12,689 nt of DNA from Candidatus Hydrothermarchaeota archaeon (GTDB taxonomy: Archaea > Hydrothermarchaeota > Hydrothermarchaeia > Hydrothermarchaeales > WAQR01), in assembly GCA_015520145.1 (NCBI GenBank), contig WAQR01000201.1, positions 1 through 12,689 of the forward strand, read 5' to 3'. A program made the translations under genes and the position numbers. Shown piece after piece: positions 12,069 to 12,689 of the stretch (positions within the stretch are counted from its first letter, which is position 1; every line of letters begins with the position of its first letter). The notes below the pieces were generated by a model. That model was not told where the DNA came from. It saw only the letters and a list, made by a program, of their open reading frames with translations, and did not search any database.

Positions 12069-12689
12069 CAGGACTACAACCCTTCTCTACCTCTTCGACA
12101 GTATCCTCGATCCCTGCCCTCATCTTTCTTAAAAGCTCTTTTATATCCACCTCTGTGTGAATGCATCCATCCCTTATGAGAGGCACACCCTGTACAGCGC
12201 ACTCTGCCCTGGAAATCCTGTGCATCCCTGCATACAGGTCTCTGTGACATGCAACGCCAAGTGCTGCCTTTGGTCTGACCCTCTTTATTATCCTCTCAAC
12301 GAATGTCCCCCCGGGGACGATATAGAACCTGTATCCCAGACGTTCTGCCTCTTTTTTCAGGTCTTTAATATCACACATACCACACCCTTTACAGGTCACC
12401 CCCTCCATGGAATCGAGCCTGGCAGGACATTTTTCATGCCTCAGACACTGGGGGACTACGAGGATCCTATCTTTTGCATCGATGCTTGAGAAACTCTCTT
12501 TATTAAGCCCGTTCCTGACCTCTATCCCTATCTGGTCTACGGTCTTCTCAGCAATGCCAAACCTTTTTGCAAGACTTTTTATCTGGAGATAGAAGGTATC
12601 GATTGAGAAGAGCAGCACGCTTGGCAGGATAAGCTTATGCTTTTTTACGAGTATGTATCCTAATATTAAGGTTAGAAAGAGTAGTATAA
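12046..12689 (-). CDS. DUF116 family protein, partial (5' end outside window)
   Basis: The frame remains open to the right edge. A GTG at 12618 could start a 190-aa protein, but the upstream codons encode a strongly hydrophobic stretch (ILLFLTLILGYILV, then KKHK and LILPSVLLFS), as expected for the N-terminal membrane segments of DUF116 proteins, so the gene most likely extends beyond the window. The conserved domain is clear: ILVVPQCLRHEKCPA, then the cysteine cluster CKGCGMC, IVPGGTFVERIIK, a GVACHRDL motif and VQGVPLIRDGCIHT. Seven or more cysteines arranged CxxCxxC suggest a metal or Fe-S centre (inference). The family has no proven function that I know of; members occur in archaea and anaerobic bacteria. 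Its 3' end overlaps the TatD-like gene by 23 bp, so the two form an operon. The C-terminal tail after EEVEKG is polar and probably variable. Confidence 0.88.
   Translation of the reverse strand, partial: ILLFLTLILGYILVKKHKLILPSVLLFSIDTFYLQIKSLAKRFGIAEKTVDQIGIEVRNGLNKESFSSIDAKDRILVVPQCLRHEKCPARLDSMEGVTCKGCGMCDIKDLKKEAERLGYRFYIVPGGTFVERIIKRVRPKAALGVACHRDLYAGMHRISRAECAVQGVPLIRDGCIHTEVDIKELLRKMRAGIEDTVEEVEKGCSPDETPKTG

Noticed and set aside
1..12689. CRISPR array, transposase, integrase, toxin-antitoxin or phage genes
   Set aside because: No regularly spaced repeats, no recognisable mobile-element protein and no target-site duplications were seen. The RHH protein has no toxin gene beside it.

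Overview
The window looks like a chromosomal segment of a euryarchaeon, most likely from the methanogen/ANME-like Methanosarcinales-related lineages (this placement is inference). The support is archaeal TATA-type promoters with very short or absent leaders, TTG and GTG starts, a tRNA gene without encoded CCA, an archaeal-type argininosuccinate lyase, the largely archaeal family DUF63, and a 37-residue basic protein resembling ribosomal protein eL41. UvrA in archaea is known mainly from methanogens and halophiles, which fits.

Left part (1-1631), all on the minus strand: a partial gene for a secreted or surface-anchored FG-GAP/VCBS protein that runs off the left edge, then tRNA-Leu(UAG), then a very short eL41-like gene at 1444-1557 with a strong Shine-Dalgarno (SD) site. 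A single TATA element near 1600 appears to serve both this small gene (leftward) and a leaderless DUF63 membrane protein (rightward).

Middle part (1632-7587): DUF63 is followed closely by a single-pass membrane-anchored protein with an SCP2-like C-terminal half. A convergent gene encodes a ribbon-helix-helix (RHH) protein with two copies of an unrecognised ~110-residue module. A 7-bp-arm inverted repeat sits at its promoter, so it may regulate itself. Divergent from it is a complete uvrA (940 aa); no uvrB or uvrC lies in the window.

Right part (7717-12689): two uncharacterised membrane genes (a multi-pass protein, and a 61-aa protein with one helix plus an ideal heptad coiled coil), each with its own TATA box and GGTGG ribosome site; argH (arginine biosynthesis); then, on the minus strand, a class I SAM methyltransferase, a TatD-like metal-dependent hydrolase, and a DUF116 gene that overlaps the hydrolase and runs off the right edge.

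No transposon, CRISPR array, prophage or plasmid element was seen. No stretch longer than 300 bases lacks a gene. The longest gap (8335-8569) holds only the promoter region of the 61-aa gene. The less ordinary items are the eL41-like microgene with its divergent promoter, the duplicated-module RHH regulator, the membrane-anchored SCP2-like protein, and two short tandem repeats that each begin at a stop codon.
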